From the NCBI RefSeq assembly GCF_000973625.1, contig NZ_CP007501.1, positions 1,860,001 to 1,924,000 of the forward strand: a stretch of DNA of 64,000 nt, read 5' to 3'. The notes beneath the pieces are model-generated. The model was not told where the DNA came from and did not search any database. It saw nothing but the letters and a program-made list of their open reading frames with translations. Shown here in pieces: positions 37,599-46,916 of the stretch (positions are counted from its first letter, which is position 1; each line of letters begins with the position of its first letter). The translations under genes were made by a program, and so were the position numbers. The stretch comes from Polynucleobacter duraquae (lineage in GTDB: Bacteria; Pseudomonadota; Gammaproteobacteria; Burkholderiales; Burkholderiaceae).

Positions 37599-38399
37599 TT
37601 AAGCAGAATCATTCCTAGTCTTGCGCCCTATTTGATTTAAATCAATATAAGCGACATCATCTTGCACCTTAGCGAGGTTCTTACCCAAAGCCCAGGCATG
37701 CCCATAAATCACCTCTAAAGTCAGTTTTTGAGGCAAATGAGTAGCTGGGATGCTGTTTTGATAGTCAGAACAAATTAAATTGAGAGCCCTTGCGTCTGAC
37801 AGTAGGACCTTGTCAGAGTCGTAATCTAAACCCAAAAACTCCATATCCATTACGGGGTCAGAAAAACGCTCACTGAGTAGGGCATCCCCCATATCGTGCA
37901 TGTCCCAAGGGCTAGCCAAATTTTGAATGGGCAATTGTTGTGCCAAGTGCTCTGATCTGAGCTCTTTTGCAGTATCTGGGCCCAGATAGCTAAAGCTTAG
38001 TAATCCACCTTCCTTGAGTACTCGCCGGCACTCCTGCAAAAAATGCTTGGGGTCAGCTAAATCCTGAATTAAGAGAATGCTCACCACTAAATCTACAGAA
38101 TTACTAGGAAGCTTAAGGTGGCCTGTTTTCTTGTAATCATTGAGAGAAACCATAGATGCCGACTTCATTCTTGAATTCCAAAAACGAGCTGCCCTCAATT
38201 TAAATAAATTAAAACCCGATAGCTCACCTTCGGGCGCACTGTGAAAACGAATTCCTGGAAAGCGTTTTGTCAGAAAAGAACTATGTACTCCAGTAAAATC
38301 TGGAATCAGCAAAATGTCTTTTGGTTCTAATTTCACGATGTCTAATTTTTGCAACATGCGCGTTGCAATTTCATCCTGAAGCCATCTGATTGATTGGGT
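37599..38399 (-). CDS. BioC-like SAM-dependent methyltransferase domain protein
   Basis: A protein of about 266 residues from the ATG at 38399. It resembles the BioC-like methyltransferases next to comF in Betaproteobacteria (RWLQDEIATRMLQKLDIVKL; the methyltransferase 11 core with SNSVDLVVSILLIQDLADP and FLQECRRVLKEGGLLSFSYLGPDT). Motif I, usually DxGxGxG, is degenerate here (LLIPDFTGVHSSFL), so SAM binding is uncertain. A longer frame starts at 38501 but would overlap the divergent comF by about 75 bases. BioC function (malonyl-ACP methylation in biotin synthesis) is possible but unproven. Confidence 0.7.
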   Translation of the reverse strand, partial: TQSIRWLQDEIATRMLQKLDIVKLEPKDILLIPDFTGVHSSFLTKRFPGIRFHSAPEGELSGFNLFKLRAARFWNSRMKSASMVSLNDYKKTGHLKLPSNSVDLVVSILLIQDLADPKHFLQECRRVLKEGGLLSFSYLGPDTAKELRSEHLAQQLPIQNLASPWDMHDMGDALLSERFSDPVMDMEFLGLDYDSDKVLLSDARALNLICSDYQNSIPATHLPQKLTLEVIYGHAWALGKNLAKVQDDVAYIDLNQIGRKTRNDSA

Positions 38400-38425
38400 C
38401 ATTGGCTCAGTATACTCAGCGACCC

Positions 38426-39178
38426 ATGCATCCAATAGAGAATATTTTCCAAGTAATTTGTTCTCACCTACTACCGAGCGCTTGTATTGTTTGCGGTACA
38501 TTTCAGCGACACACTCTCTGCCTTGATTGCCTCATCCAATTAGAATCAGATCAGCTATTCAATTACGAATGCTGTCAGCAATGCGGTCTTACTCTTGAAG
38601 TTGGTGAGCTAACAGAAAATAAATGCAAAGAGTGCATTGCTAACCCGCCCTACTTTGATGAAACTTATTGTCTTGATCGCTACGAGGGTAGATTACAGTC
38701 TGCCTTGCATCTATTTAAATATCAGCGACGACTTGCTTGCGCACAGGGATTGGTATCAGCATGGAATCAGCTGATGACTCGAAGCTTAAATAATTTTGAA
38801 GCAGACTATTTACTACCAGTGCCGCTGAGTCCAGAAAAATTGTGTTCTCGCGGCTTTAATCAAAGCTGGGAATTAGCCAGACGGATTGATTGCGGTAAAA
38901 ATATCCATAAGAACCCACACATCTTAAGACGCTATCACCATACCCAGCATCAGGCCAAAGAGAATCGTGCAAATCGTCAAATGGCTATTCGAGACATGTT
39001 CTATATCAACCCCCAATTTCAAGGCCAACTAGAATCCGCAAGCGTAATTGTGTTTGACGATGTCATGACTAGTGGTGCAACCTTAAATGAAATCGCTCGC
39101 GTATTGAAGGACAATGGGGTATCTCGTGTTACCAATTGGGTTCTTTTACGAACGTTGTACCCAGCCTCAAGAATGTAA
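38426..39178 (+). CDS. ComF family protein (phosphoribosyltransferase-like)
   Basis: A 250-residue protein of the ComF/GntX family, linked to DNA uptake in naturally competent bacteria but widespread elsewhere. The N-terminus has a zinc module with three cysteine pairs (CIVC, CLDC, CQQC, then CKEC). The C-terminus has a type I phosphoribosyltransferase fold with YLLPVPLSPEKLCSRGFNQS and the PRPP loop VIVFDDVMTSGATLNE. The ATG at 38426 is preferred to a TTG at 38390. It precedes trmL by 15 bases. Confidence 0.9.
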   Translation: MHPIENIFQVICSHLLPSACIVCGTFQRHTLCLDCLIQLESDQLFNYECCQQCGLTLEVGELTENKCKECIANPPYFDETYCLDRYEGRLQSALHLFKYQRRLACAQGLVSAWNQLMTRSLNNFEADYLLPVPLSPEKLCSRGFNQSWELARRIDCGKNIHKNPHILRRYHHTQHQAKENRANRQMAIRDMFYINPQFQGQLESASVIVFDDVMTSGATLNEIARVLKDNGVSRVTNWVLLRTLYPASRM

Positions 39179-39193
39179 TATAAAGCTCAGCAC

Positions 39194-39664
39194 ATGTTTA
39201 ATATCGTTTTATTCGAACCAGAAATTCCACCCAACACGGGCAATATTATTCGCCTGTGTGCAAATACGGGCGCAAAGCTTCATCTCATCGAGCCGCTTGG
39301 CTTTCCAATGGAAGATGCCAAACTGCGCAGGGCTGGTCTGGACTATCACGAGTTTGCTAAAGTAAAAGTTCATCAAAACTGGGAACAATTTTTGGCTGAT
39401 GAACAACCTCAGCCGGAACATATTTTTGCCTTAACCACCAAGGGATCTGGCAAGTTTCATGATGGCAAATATTTACCCGAGGATTATTTTGTTTTTGGTT
39501 CAGAAACCAAAGGTATTACTGAAGAAGTGAGAAGTTCGATTCCAGCGCTCAATCAAATGCGCCTAGCAATGCAAGATAGCAGTCGTAGCTTAAATCTCTC
39601 GAATACAGTGGCGATCGTAGTTTATGAAGCTTGGCGCCAAAATGGATTGCTGGGCGGAAGTTAA
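39194..39664 (+). CDS. trmL: tRNA (cytidine(34)-2'-O)-methyltransferase
   Basis: TrmL methylates the wobble ribose of tRNA-Leu species. The 156-residue SPOUT protein is a minimal trefoil-knot enzyme. It has EPEIPPNTGNIIRLCANTGA at the N-terminus, FGSETKGI near residue 95 and the knot segment MRLAMQDSSRSLNLSNTVAIV near residue 118. It ends four bases before the convergent gpsA. Confidence 0.95.
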   Translation: MFNIVLFEPEIPPNTGNIIRLCANTGAKLHLIEPLGFPMEDAKLRRAGLDYHEFAKVKVHQNWEQFLADEQPQPEHIFALTTKGSGKFHDGKYLPEDYFVFGSETKGITEEVRSSIPALNQMRLAMQDSSRSLNLSNTVAIVVYEAWRQNGLLGGS

Positions 39665-39668
39665 GAGC

Positions 39669-40691
39669 TTAGACTTCGAGCTTAGGGTCGCGCCCCATCA
39701 GTTTTTTCACTGCTTCGTGTGGTGAAAGCTTTCCAGATAAGACTTCACCCATCATGGCAGTAATTGGCATCTCGACACCCAAACGCGCAGCGAGATTACC
39801 AACAGCTGAAGCACATAAGACACCCTCAGCAACATGTCCTAAGCCTCCCAAAATTTCAGGCAACGGTTTTCCTGCTGCAAGCGCTAAACCAACACGACGA
39901 TTACGAGAGAGATCGCCAGTAGCCGTCAAGATCAAATCGCCTACACCGGTTAGTCCCATACAGGTCTCTGGTCTGCCGCCAGCCGCTTTTACTAAACGCA
40001 TCATTTCTGCAAGGCCACGAGTTAATACTGCAGCACGTGCATTTAAGCCAAGATCCAAGCCATCACCAATACCCGCTGCAATCGCTAAAACGTTTTTAAT
40101 AGCGCCACCTAATTCGACACCCACTAAATCATCGCTGGCATAGATGCGCATATTGCCATGGTGGAAGGCGCCTTGAACAATGTCACACAAGGTATTGGAT
40201 TGACTAGCGACAGTTAATGCGCAAGGCATACCATTAGCAACTTCTTGCGCAAAACTAGGTCCTGATAGAGCGCCGTAAGAATGACGTATGCCATGACTGT
40301 GTAGTTGATCTTCGCGTTCCACTACTTGGTGCGGCAACAAGGTAGTGCTAGGCTCTAAACCCTTGCAAAGCCAAACAATATTGAGCGGATGTTTTGCAAG
40401 GCGCAATACCTGCGCCACTGTTTCTGATAAACCGGACATCGGGGTAGCAATTATCAAAAGATCATTTTCAGAAAGGCGTTCGATGGCCCGCTCAAAACTC
40501 ACCTCCAATTGCAAACCCTTAGGCAAGACGACATCAGGCAAATAGGCTGTGTTTACACCTGAGTGCTGCATACCTTCGATTTGCTCAACTCTTCGAGACC
40601 AAAGACAAACATCGCCCGGCTGAAGATATCGTGCAGCTTGCGCTGCCATAGCCGTACCCCATGAGCCAGCTCCAAGCAGCGTCACTTTCAT
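39669..40691 (-). CDS. gpsA: NAD(P)H-dependent glycerol-3-phosphate dehydrogenase
   Basis: GpsA makes sn-glycerol-3-phosphate for phospholipid synthesis. The 340-residue protein has the nucleotide motif GAGSWGTAMA at residues 7-16, WLCKGLE, the substrate motif LSGPSFAQEVANG, catalytic GGAIKNVLAIAAGI and LTGVGDLILTATGDLSRNRRVG. It is the last gene of a leftward rhodanese-grxC-secB-gpsA cluster typical of Betaproteobacteria. Confidence 0.97.
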   Translation of the reverse strand: MKVTLLGAGSWGTAMAAQAARYLQPGDVCLWSRRVEQIEGMQHSGVNTAYLPDVVLPKGLQLEVSFERAIERLSENDLLIIATPMSGLSETVAQVLRLAKHPLNIVWLCKGLEPSTTLLPHQVVEREDQLHSHGIRHSYGALSGPSFAQEVANGMPCALTVASQSNTLCDIVQGAFHHGNMRIYASDDLVGVELGGAIKNVLAIAAGIGDGLDLGLNARAAVLTRGLAEMMRLVKAAGGRPETCMGLTGVGDLILTATGDLSRNRRVGLALAAGKPLPEILGGLGHVAEGVLCASAVGNLAARLGVEMPITAMMGEVLSGKLSPHEAVKKLMGRDPKLEV

Positions 40692-40717
40692 GATCTGTGG
40701 GCTTTAATTAAATCAGC

Positions 40718-41239
40718 TTAGTGAGGAAGAATGATTTTGCTTTCATCGGCAGAGGCGCCTTCCGTTGCAGCCGCTTGCGTAGCCTGCATTAGACGATGTT
40801 CATACATGCCGTGGAAGTTAATCTCGTTCAAATGAATTGGCTGGAAACCAGCGCGGCTAATAATGTCAGCAATATTTGAGCGCAGATAAGGATACAAAAT
40901 TGTTGGGCAAGCAATACCCAACATTGGATCAATTTGCTCTGCAGGAATATTACTAAATTCAAAAACACCCGCTTGTTTTGCTTCAACCAAGAAGAGCACT
41001 TTACTCTCCACCTTAGCGGTTACTGTTGCAATTAAAGCAACCTCAAAAATTTCATCACTTAAGCGAGTAACTGCAACATCAATCTCAACCTCAATTTGAG
41101 GCTCTGCCGCAACCAATAAAATTTGGGGGGCGTTTGGTTGTTCTAAAGATAAGTCCTTGAGATAGATCCGTTGAATACGAAAACCAGGTTCTTTTGAATT
41201 ATCGGCTGCATCTGGAGCGGAAGTAGTTTGTTCGGTCAT
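40718..41239 (-). CDS. secB: Protein-export chaperone SecB
   Basis: SecB keeps precursor proteins unfolded and hands them to SecA. The 173-residue protein has [15 protein letters not shown] near residue 24 and [24 protein letters not shown] near residue 110. The C-terminal tail is extended, with alanine and glutamine-rich sequence. It lies between grxC and gpsA. Confidence 0.97.
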   Translation of the reverse strand: MTEQTTSAPDAADNSKEPGFRIQRIYLKDLSLEQPNAPQILLVAAEPQIEVEIDVAVTRLSDEIFEVALIATVTAKVESKVLFLVEAKQAGVFEFSNIPAEQIDPMLGIACPTILYPYLRSNIADIISRAGFQPIHLNEINFHGMYEHRLMQATQAAATEGASADESKIILPH

Positions 41240-41260
41240 GGAAACTTTCTGTGTAAATTT

Positions 41261-41515
41261 TTAAACTAGTAATGGATCAAGTTGGCCAGCGCGATCCAAG
41301 GCAACTAGGTCGTCATAACCGCCAACATGGGTCTCACCAATGTAAATTTGTGGCACTGTACGTCGACCAGTGCGGGTCATCATGATCTCGCGCTGTGCAG
41401 GATCCCGATCAATCAAAATCTTCTCTAAATTGGCAACACCCTTCTTTTGCAGAAGCTTCTCTGCCATAACGCAATACGGACAAACTTGAGTGCTGTACAT
41501 CGTGACTGGTGGCAT
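41261..41515 (-). CDS. grxC: Glutaredoxin 3
   Basis: An 84-residue glutathione-dependent disulfide reductase. The active site is CPYC at residues 12-15, with the glutathione-binding TVPQIYIG (cis-proline) and HVGGYDDL motifs. It sits between the rhodanese-like gene and secB. Glutathione synthesis genes are present at 47-50 kb. Confidence 0.96.
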   Translation of the reverse strand: MPPVTMYSTQVCPYCVMAEKLLQKKGVANLEKILIDRDPAQREIMMTRTGRRTVPQIYIGETHVGGYDDLVALDRAGQLDPLLV

Positions 41516-41532
41516 ATCCGAGACTCGCTAAA

Positions 41533-41949
41533 TTATTTAACCAATGGCAAGGCTGCGGCTTGCCAAGCTTGAACGCCGCCATCGAGGACTGCAACCTCTG
41601 GGAACCCTAGCTTATTGAGCTCTGGGACAAGCTTGCGAGCATTCGCACCAGACTGACAGACCAAAATAATGGGATTGTTACGATCTAGTTTGAGCTTGTC
41701 GATCCCAGATGGAATTTGCTCGGCCAAAATGTGCTTTGATCCTGGTAGATGACCAATCTTAAAATCGGATGCAGGACGCAAGTCCAAAACGGCTGCTTTG
41801 CGACGGTTTATCCAAATAGTCGCTTCTGTAGGAGATAAGCCTTTTCCGCTAATAAGCGTAGATAATGTAGGAAAGAAGAGTGCTGAGCCCGTAACCAGTA
41901 GGAGGGCAATTAGCGCTAAGTTATCAATTTGTGTAAGAAAGTTCATCAC
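41533..41949 (-). CDS. Membrane-anchored rhodanese-like protein
   Basis: A 138-residue protein with an N-terminal membrane helix (about 10-30) and one rhodanese domain. The active-site cysteine is Cys98 in LVCQSGANA, followed by the loop ARKLVPELNKLGF and LDGGVQAW. It may transfer sulfur or act in redox protection; the true substrate is unknown. It heads the leftward cluster with grxC, secB and gpsA and is divergent from gpmA by 19 bases. Confidence 0.9.
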   Translation of the reverse strand: MMNFLTQIDNLALIALLLVTGSALFFPTLSTLISGKGLSPTEATIWINRRKAAVLDLRPASDFKIGHLPGSKHILAEQIPSGIDKLKLDRNNPIILVCQSGANARKLVPELNKLGFPEVAVLDGGVQAWQAAALPLVK

Positions 41950-41968
41950 CGGATTATAGAATGGCTCT

Positions 41969-42658
41969 ATGAAACAACTTGTCCTTATTCGTCATGGCGA
42001 ATCCGCCTGGAACCTTGAAAACCGCTTTACCGGCTGGGCGGACGTTGACTTAACCCCCAAGGGCACTGAACAGGCCCTTGCTGCAGGTGAAAACCTCCGT
42101 AAAGCTGGCTATGAATTTGATGTGGCGTACACCTCAGTACTCAGAAGAGCCATTCGTACCCTATGGCATGTTCAAGACACTATGGACCTCATGTGGTTAC
42201 CAGTGGTGCATAGCTGGAGACTGAACGAGCGTCACTATGGCGCACTCACAGGACTAAATAAAGCGGAAACTGCCCAACAGTACGGAGATGCACAAGTTTA
42301 TATTTGGCGCCGCTCCTACGATGTACGCCCACCGCTCCTAGAAAAAGGTGATAAGCGTAATCCGCAAAATGATCCACGTTATACAAAACTCAATGATTCT
42401 GATATTCCCTTGGGGGAGTGCCTTAAGGACAATGTCGAGCGTGTATTACCCCTTTGGAATGAATCGATCGCTCCCGCCCTCAAAGCAGGTAAGCGCGTAT
42501 TGCTCGTCGCACACGGTAATAGCATTCGCTCTTTAATTAAGTATCTCGACCAGGTTTCCGATACAGATATTATGGAAATCAATGTCCCCAATGGCATCCC
42601 GCTGGTTTATGAGCTCGATGACAATCTCAAACCTATTCAGCATTTTTATTTGGATTAA
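41969..42658 (+). CDS. gpmA: 2,3-bisphosphoglycerate-dependent phosphoglycerate mutase
   Basis: GpmA interconverts 3- and 2-phosphoglycerate in glycolysis. The 229-residue protein has [10 protein letters not shown] with the phosphohistidine at residue 9, [23 protein letters not shown] and the second histidine in [14 protein letters not shown]. Its stop is 14 bases before ctpA. Confidence 0.97.
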   Translation: MKQLVLIRHGESAWNLENRFTGWADVDLTPKGTEQALAAGENLRKAGYEFDVAYTSVLRRAIRTLWHVQDTMDLMWLPVVHSWRLNERHYGALTGLNKAETAQQYGDAQVYIWRRSYDVRPPLLEKGDKRNPQNDPRYTKLNDSDIPLGECLKDNVERVLPLWNESIAPALKAGKRVLLVAHGNSIRSLIKYLDQVSDTDIMEINVPNGIPLVYELDDNLKPIQHFYLD

Positions 42659-42672
42659 GGTAAAACAGAAAT

Positions 42673-44106
42673 ATGCGCGTATTTTTCAAGAACTTTGCCC
42701 TAGTCTCTGTCGGCCTCATCGCCGGGGTTGCAGCCACCATCCAGCTTTCAGCTACAGCTCAACAGGGTACGACACTGCCTTTAGATGAGTTGCGCACACT
42801 GTCGAATGTCTTTGCGCAAATCAAGCGTGAGTATGTTGAGCCAATCGAAGATAAGCAATTGCTAACTGATGCAGTCAAGGGCATGGTGAGCAGTCTTGAT
42901 CCTCACTCAACCTATCTTGATAAAAAAGACTTCTCTGAAATGCAAGAGCAAACCAGCGGTAAGTTTGCTGGGCTTGGTATTGAAATCACCTCAGAAGATG
43001 GCGTTGTTAAGGTACTTAATCCGATTGAAGACAGTCCTGCTGCACGCGCTGGCTTGCAAGCTGGTGATCTCATTACTCGCTTAGACGACAAACCAGTTCG
43101 TGGGATGTCACTAGATAAAGCAGTGCGCACTATGCGTGGAACACCTGGCACAAAAATTACCTTGACCGTCTTCCGTAAGAGCGAAGAGCGCAGTTTTCCG
43201 GTAACTATTACCCGCGCTGAAATTAAAGTGCAATCGGTCAAAGCGAAAATTTTGGATAACAATATCGCCTGGGTTAGAGTAACGAGTTTTCAAGAGCGCA
43301 CCATTCCTGATCTTGCCAAGAAATTAACTGAGCTTGCAAATCAAGATCCTAAAATGAAGGGCATCATTCTGGATCTCAGAAACAATGGCGGCGGCTTACT
43401 ACAAGGTGCAGTTGGTGTTGCCGCCGCTTTCTTGCCGGCAGATGCTGTCATCGTCTCTACCAAAGGTCAGACAGCTGACTCTAAGCAAGTTTTTAATGCG
43501 ACACCGGCGATGTACCGTCTTAGTGAGCCTGGTGATCCTTTAGCTGGCGTTCCAGCAATGTATAAAAAATTACCAATGGTAGTTTTAGTAAATGCCTATT
43601 CAGCATCAGCTTCTGAAATTGTGGCTGGTGCATTACAAGATTACAAACGTGCAACCATTATTGGTAAAACGACTTTCGGTAAGGGCTCCGTACAAACAGT
43701 TCGCCCGTTGACCAATGACTCAGCATTGAAAATCACTACGGCGTACTACTACACACCAAGTGGTAAATCTATTCAAGCTTATGGCATCAAACCCGATATC
43801 GCAGTAGATCAAAATAAAGATGGTGATCCTGATGATGTATTGATCACTCGTGAGATCGATAGTGAGAAGCATTTGCGTAACAAGCAATCGTCAGAAGAAA
43901 AACTAGCCTCTGAACGAGAAAAACGTCGGTTAGAAGAGTTACAGCGCATTGAAGAAAAAAATGCCAAGAAGACTCCTGAAGAGAAAGAAAAAGAAAAGTC
44001 GAAGAAGCCAGTCGAACTGGGTAGTGCAGACGACTTCATGCTGACTCAGGCAGTCGCATTCATCAATGGTGAGCCTGTAAAACGTTCAGCCTCGAAGCTA
44101 GAGTAA
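42673..44106 (+). CDS. ctpA: S41 family C-terminal processing peptidase
   Basis: A periplasmic serine protease of the tail-specific/CtpA family, 477 residues. It has an N-terminal signal or membrane segment (about 9-30) and a PDZ domain (about 90-175, GLGIEITSEDGVVKV). The protease domain carries the catalytic serine in AYSASASEIVAGAL near residue 313 and lysine in GKTTFGKGSVQT near 335. A lysine and glutamate-rich tail (about 395-450) looks like a coiled coil. It lies between gpmA and a MoeB/ThiF gene. Confidence 0.94.
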   Translation: MRVFFKNFALVSVGLIAGVAATIQLSATAQQGTTLPLDELRTLSNVFAQIKREYVEPIEDKQLLTDAVKGMVSSLDPHSTYLDKKDFSEMQEQTSGKFAGLGIEITSEDGVVKVLNPIEDSPAARAGLQAGDLITRLDDKPVRGMSLDKAVRTMRGTPGTKITLTVFRKSEERSFPVTITRAEIKVQSVKAKILDNNIAWVRVTSFQERTIPDLAKKLTELANQDPKMKGIILDLRNNGGGLLQGAVGVAAAFLPADAVIVSTKGQTADSKQVFNATPAMYRLSEPGDPLAGVPAMYKKLPMVVLVNAYSASASEIVAGALQDYKRATIIGKTTFGKGSVQTVRPLTNDSALKITTAYYYTPSGKSIQAYGIKPDIAVDQNKDGDPDDVLITREIDSEKHLRNKQSSEEKLASEREKRRLEELQRIEEKNAKKTPEEKEKEKSKKPVELGSADDFMLTQAVAFINGEPVKRSASKLE

Positions 44107-44127
44107 GTTCTAGCATTAGGCACATAT

Positions 44128-44880
44128 ATGAATGATGAGCAGCTGCTTCGCTACTCGCGGCATTTACTACTAGAGGAAATTGATGTTGCTGGCCAAGAAA
44201 AGCTTCTTGGCTCGCACGTCTTGATCATTGGCGCTGGTGGACTCGGAAGTGCTGCCGCACCTTATTTAGCTGCAGCTGGAATCGGAAAAATCACGCTAGT
44301 TGATCATGACCAAGTTGAGCTCACTAATTTGCAGCGACAAATCATGCATACCCAAATCTCAATTGGTAAGACCAAAGTGGAGTCCGGAAAACAATTTTTA
44401 CAAAGTCTGAATCCCGCCCTCACGATTAACGCAATTGCAGAAAAGGCTTCGGAAGACTTACTGAATAGACTATTACCGACAGCCCATCTCGTTTTAGATT
44501 GCACGGATAACTTTGCCGCTCGCCAACTGATCAATCAAGCCTGCTTTATTCACAAGATTCCGCTCGTCTCTGGATCTGCCCTCAAATTTGATGGTCAACT
44601 CAGTGTCTTTGACTCTCGCAATAAAACATCACCCTGCTACGCCTGCCTTTTTTCTCCAGATGAGCAGTTTGAAGAAGTCAGCTGTGCCAGCATGGGCATC
44701 TTCTCCCCTCTCGTTGGCATTATTGGTGCGATGCAAGCAGCCCAAGCACTTCAAGTATTGATTGGCTTTGGCCAGCCCCTAGTTGGAAGAATGTTGCTGT
44801 GGAATGCCATCAATACTCAGATTGATGAGATTCGTGTTGCTCGAAATGCCGCATGTAAGGTTTGCGGCCCCCAAAACTAA
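44128..44880 (+). CDS. HesA/MoeB/ThiF family adenylyltransferase
   Basis: A 250-residue E1-like protein that adenylates the C-terminus of a ubiquitin-like sulfur carrier such as MoaD or ThiS. It has the nucleotide motif GAGGLGSAAAPYLAAAG near residue 36, DHDQVELTNLQRQ, DCTDNFAARQLIN and two zinc CxxC pairs (CYAC and CKVC). Motif PCYACLF and the C-terminal zinc pair match MoeB. No moaD or thiS is nearby, so the pathway is not decided. Confidence 0.9.
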   Translation: MNDEQLLRYSRHLLLEEIDVAGQEKLLGSHVLIIGAGGLGSAAAPYLAAAGIGKITLVDHDQVELTNLQRQIMHTQISIGKTKVESGKQFLQSLNPALTINAIAEKASEDLLNRLLPTAHLVLDCTDNFAARQLINQACFIHKIPLVSGSALKFDGQLSVFDSRNKTSPCYACLFSPDEQFEEVSCASMGIFSPLVGIIGAMQAAQALQVLIGFGQPLVGRMLLWNAINTQIDEIRVARNAACKVCGPQN

Positions 44881-44884
44881 AGAG

Positions 44885-46636
44885 TTAAGAAAGTAAATAC
44901 TCTAAGGCTTTGGCCTGTTCTTCGGGTTCATAGGCACGAAGGACTCTAGGGGCACGAGTCTTTAATAGTCCTACATTTGCTTTTAATATCTCGCGCTTAA
45001 CTAACAACAGTTGACTGAAGTGCATGGAGAAATCAGTCAGTCCAAAGGCGAGCAATAGTTTTGTTAAAGCAGGGTCGCCAGCCATCTCGCCACAAATAGC
45101 AACTGGCACATCGGCGCGCTTGGCTTGATCGATGATGCTAGACAGTAAATTCAGAATAGCCGGATGCAAAGGATCGTATAAGTGCGCTACAGCATGATCT
45201 GCGCGATCAATTGCCAAGGTGTACTGAATTAAATCATTCGTGCCAATAGAGAGAAAATCAAATCGATTGATAAATAAGGGTAGCATCAGGGCAGCTGCCG
45301 GAATTTCAATCATTGCGCCAACTTGAATATTCGGATTAAATGCCTTGCCACGCTGATGTAATTGCTGCTTTGCTTTTTCAATCAATCTAAATGTTTCATC
45401 AATTTCCTTAGCATGAGCTAGCATCGGAATCATAATGCGCGCCTGACCATGGGCCGATGCTCGCAAAATCGCTCTGAGTTGCGTTAAAAAGATTTCGGGC
45501 TCTGTCAAAGACCAGCGAATCGCTCGCAATCCAAGTGGTGATGCACCAGTTTGAGAAACATCGCTGCCTCCACCGAGGGCCTTGTCAGCACCAACGTCAA
45601 TGGTTCTGATATTGACAGGCAGACCATGCATTAAATCGACAACGCGACGATATTCTTGGTACTGCTGCTCTTCATCTGGAAGAGCTTGCTTACGATCCAT
45701 AAATAAAAATTCGGAGCGGAATAAACCAACACCTACTGCACCCAACTTCACCGCCTGAATTGCATCTTCGGGCAATTCGATATTGGCAAATAACTCAATC
45801 TCGACACGATCAGTTGTTTCTGTTTTTGAATGCTTTAACTGCCTTAGCTTGCGAGCCTCTTTTAAAGCTTGAGCCTGTAGCTTCCGATACTCAGCAAGCA
45901 GTTGTTCATCGGGCGCAACAACGACAACCCCATGCTCTCCATCCAATATCAACCAATCGCCATGACGAATCATTTCACTAGCATGTCGCACACCGACTAC
46001 TGCCGGAATTTCCATGCTGCGCGCAACAATAGCAGTATGAGAGGTCTTGCCGCCAAGATCAGTTACAAATCCTGTAAAGGCATGGTCTTTGAAACGCAGC
46101 ATGTCATGAGGGGCAATATCGTGGGCAACAATAATTGACTCAACGCCGATATCGCTTGCAGGCAAAAAATCATCATCATTTAAAGAGTCTTTTTTCTGGG
46201 CATTCAAGGCCTTGATGACCCGCTCTGCTACCTGACGAATATCGTTAGCGCGCTCTTTTAAATAGGCATCCTCAATATCTGCAAACTGCTCTAAAAGATC
46301 ATTTAGTTCTGTTGTTAAAGCCCAAGCAGCATTTAACCTCTGAGTACGAATTAATTTGATAGGTTTCTCAGCTAGAGCGGGATCAGCCAAGATCATGCCG
46401 TGAACATCTAAAAACGCGGCCATTTCTTGTGGCGCATCTTTCGGTAAGCCTTGACGTAATTGCTCTAATTCCTGACGCACCTGCTCAAAAGCATCTAATA
46501 ATTTTTGAGCCTCGTCCTCTTCTTTGCCTGCTTCAACCAAATAATGACTAACCTCTAAAGCAGCACGCGATATCAATACGGCCTTCCCAATGGCAATGCC
46601 CTTAGAGACTGCTATTCCGTGCAACGCAAAAGTCAT
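44885..46636 (-). CDS. ptsI: Phosphoenolpyruvate-protein phosphotransferase (PTS enzyme I)
   Basis: Enzyme I takes phosphate from PEP and passes it to HPr. The 583-residue protein has the phosphohistidine motif GGKTSHTAIVARS at about residue 195, a PEP-binding barrel with FRSEFLFMDR, and the C-terminal signature FLSIGTNDLIQYTLAIDR and CGEMAGDP. It starts two bases after ptsH. No sugar-specific EIIB/EIIC permease is in the window, so the phosphate probably flows to the regulatory EIIA proteins. Confidence 0.97.
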   Translation of the reverse strand: MTFALHGIAVSKGIAIGKAVLISRAALEVSHYLVEAGKEEDEAQKLLDAFEQVRQELEQLRQGLPKDAPQEMAAFLDVHGMILADPALAEKPIKLIRTQRLNAAWALTTELNDLLEQFADIEDAYLKERANDIRQVAERVIKALNAQKKDSLNDDDFLPASDIGVESIIVAHDIAPHDMLRFKDHAFTGFVTDLGGKTSHTAIVARSMEIPAVVGVRHASEMIRHGDWLILDGEHGVVVVAPDEQLLAEYRKLQAQALKEARKLRQLKHSKTETTDRVEIELFANIELPEDAIQAVKLGAVGVGLFRSEFLFMDRKQALPDEEQQYQEYRRVVDLMHGLPVNIRTIDVGADKALGGGSDVSQTGASPLGLRAIRWSLTEPEIFLTQLRAILRASAHGQARIMIPMLAHAKEIDETFRLIEKAKQQLHQRGKAFNPNIQVGAMIEIPAAALMLPLFINRFDFLSIGTNDLIQYTLAIDRADHAVAHLYDPLHPAILNLLSSIIDQAKRADVPVAICGEMAGDPALTKLLLAFGLTDFSMHFSQLLLVKREILKANVGLLKTRAPRVLRAYEPEEQAKALEYLLS

Positions 46637-46638
46637 CC

Positions 46639-46908
46639 TTATTCGCCCTCACCAAATCGATCATTGATTAGTGCAGTTAAAGCCTGCATTGCCTCGTCTT
46701 CCTTCTCCCCAACAGTTTCTAGAGTGACCGTGCTTCCAATCCCAGCGGCCAGCATCATGACACCCATAATGCTTTTAGCGTTGATTTGACGACCATTACG
46801 GGACAAGAATATTTCGCAAGGAAACTCAGCGGCAAGTTGCGATAGCTTGGCTGATGCTCGAGCGTGTAAGCCCAGCTTATTAATAATTTCGATTTCAGTA
46901 ACTGGCAT
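46639..46908 (-). CDS. ptsH: Phosphocarrier protein HPr
   Basis: An 89-residue HPr. It has the EI-dependent phosphorylation site His15 in NKLGLHARAS and the HprK target Ser46 in NAKSIMGVMML. The presence of Ser46 fits the HprK gene at 13.5 kb. The gene lies between the EIIA(Man)-like gene and ptsI, all leftward. Confidence 0.96.
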   Translation of the reverse strand: MPVTEIEIINKLGLHARASAKLSQLAAEFPCEIFLSRNGRQINAKSIMGVMMLAAGIGSTVTLETVGEKEDEAMQALTALINDRFGEGE

Positions 46909-46916
46909 ATCGAATC

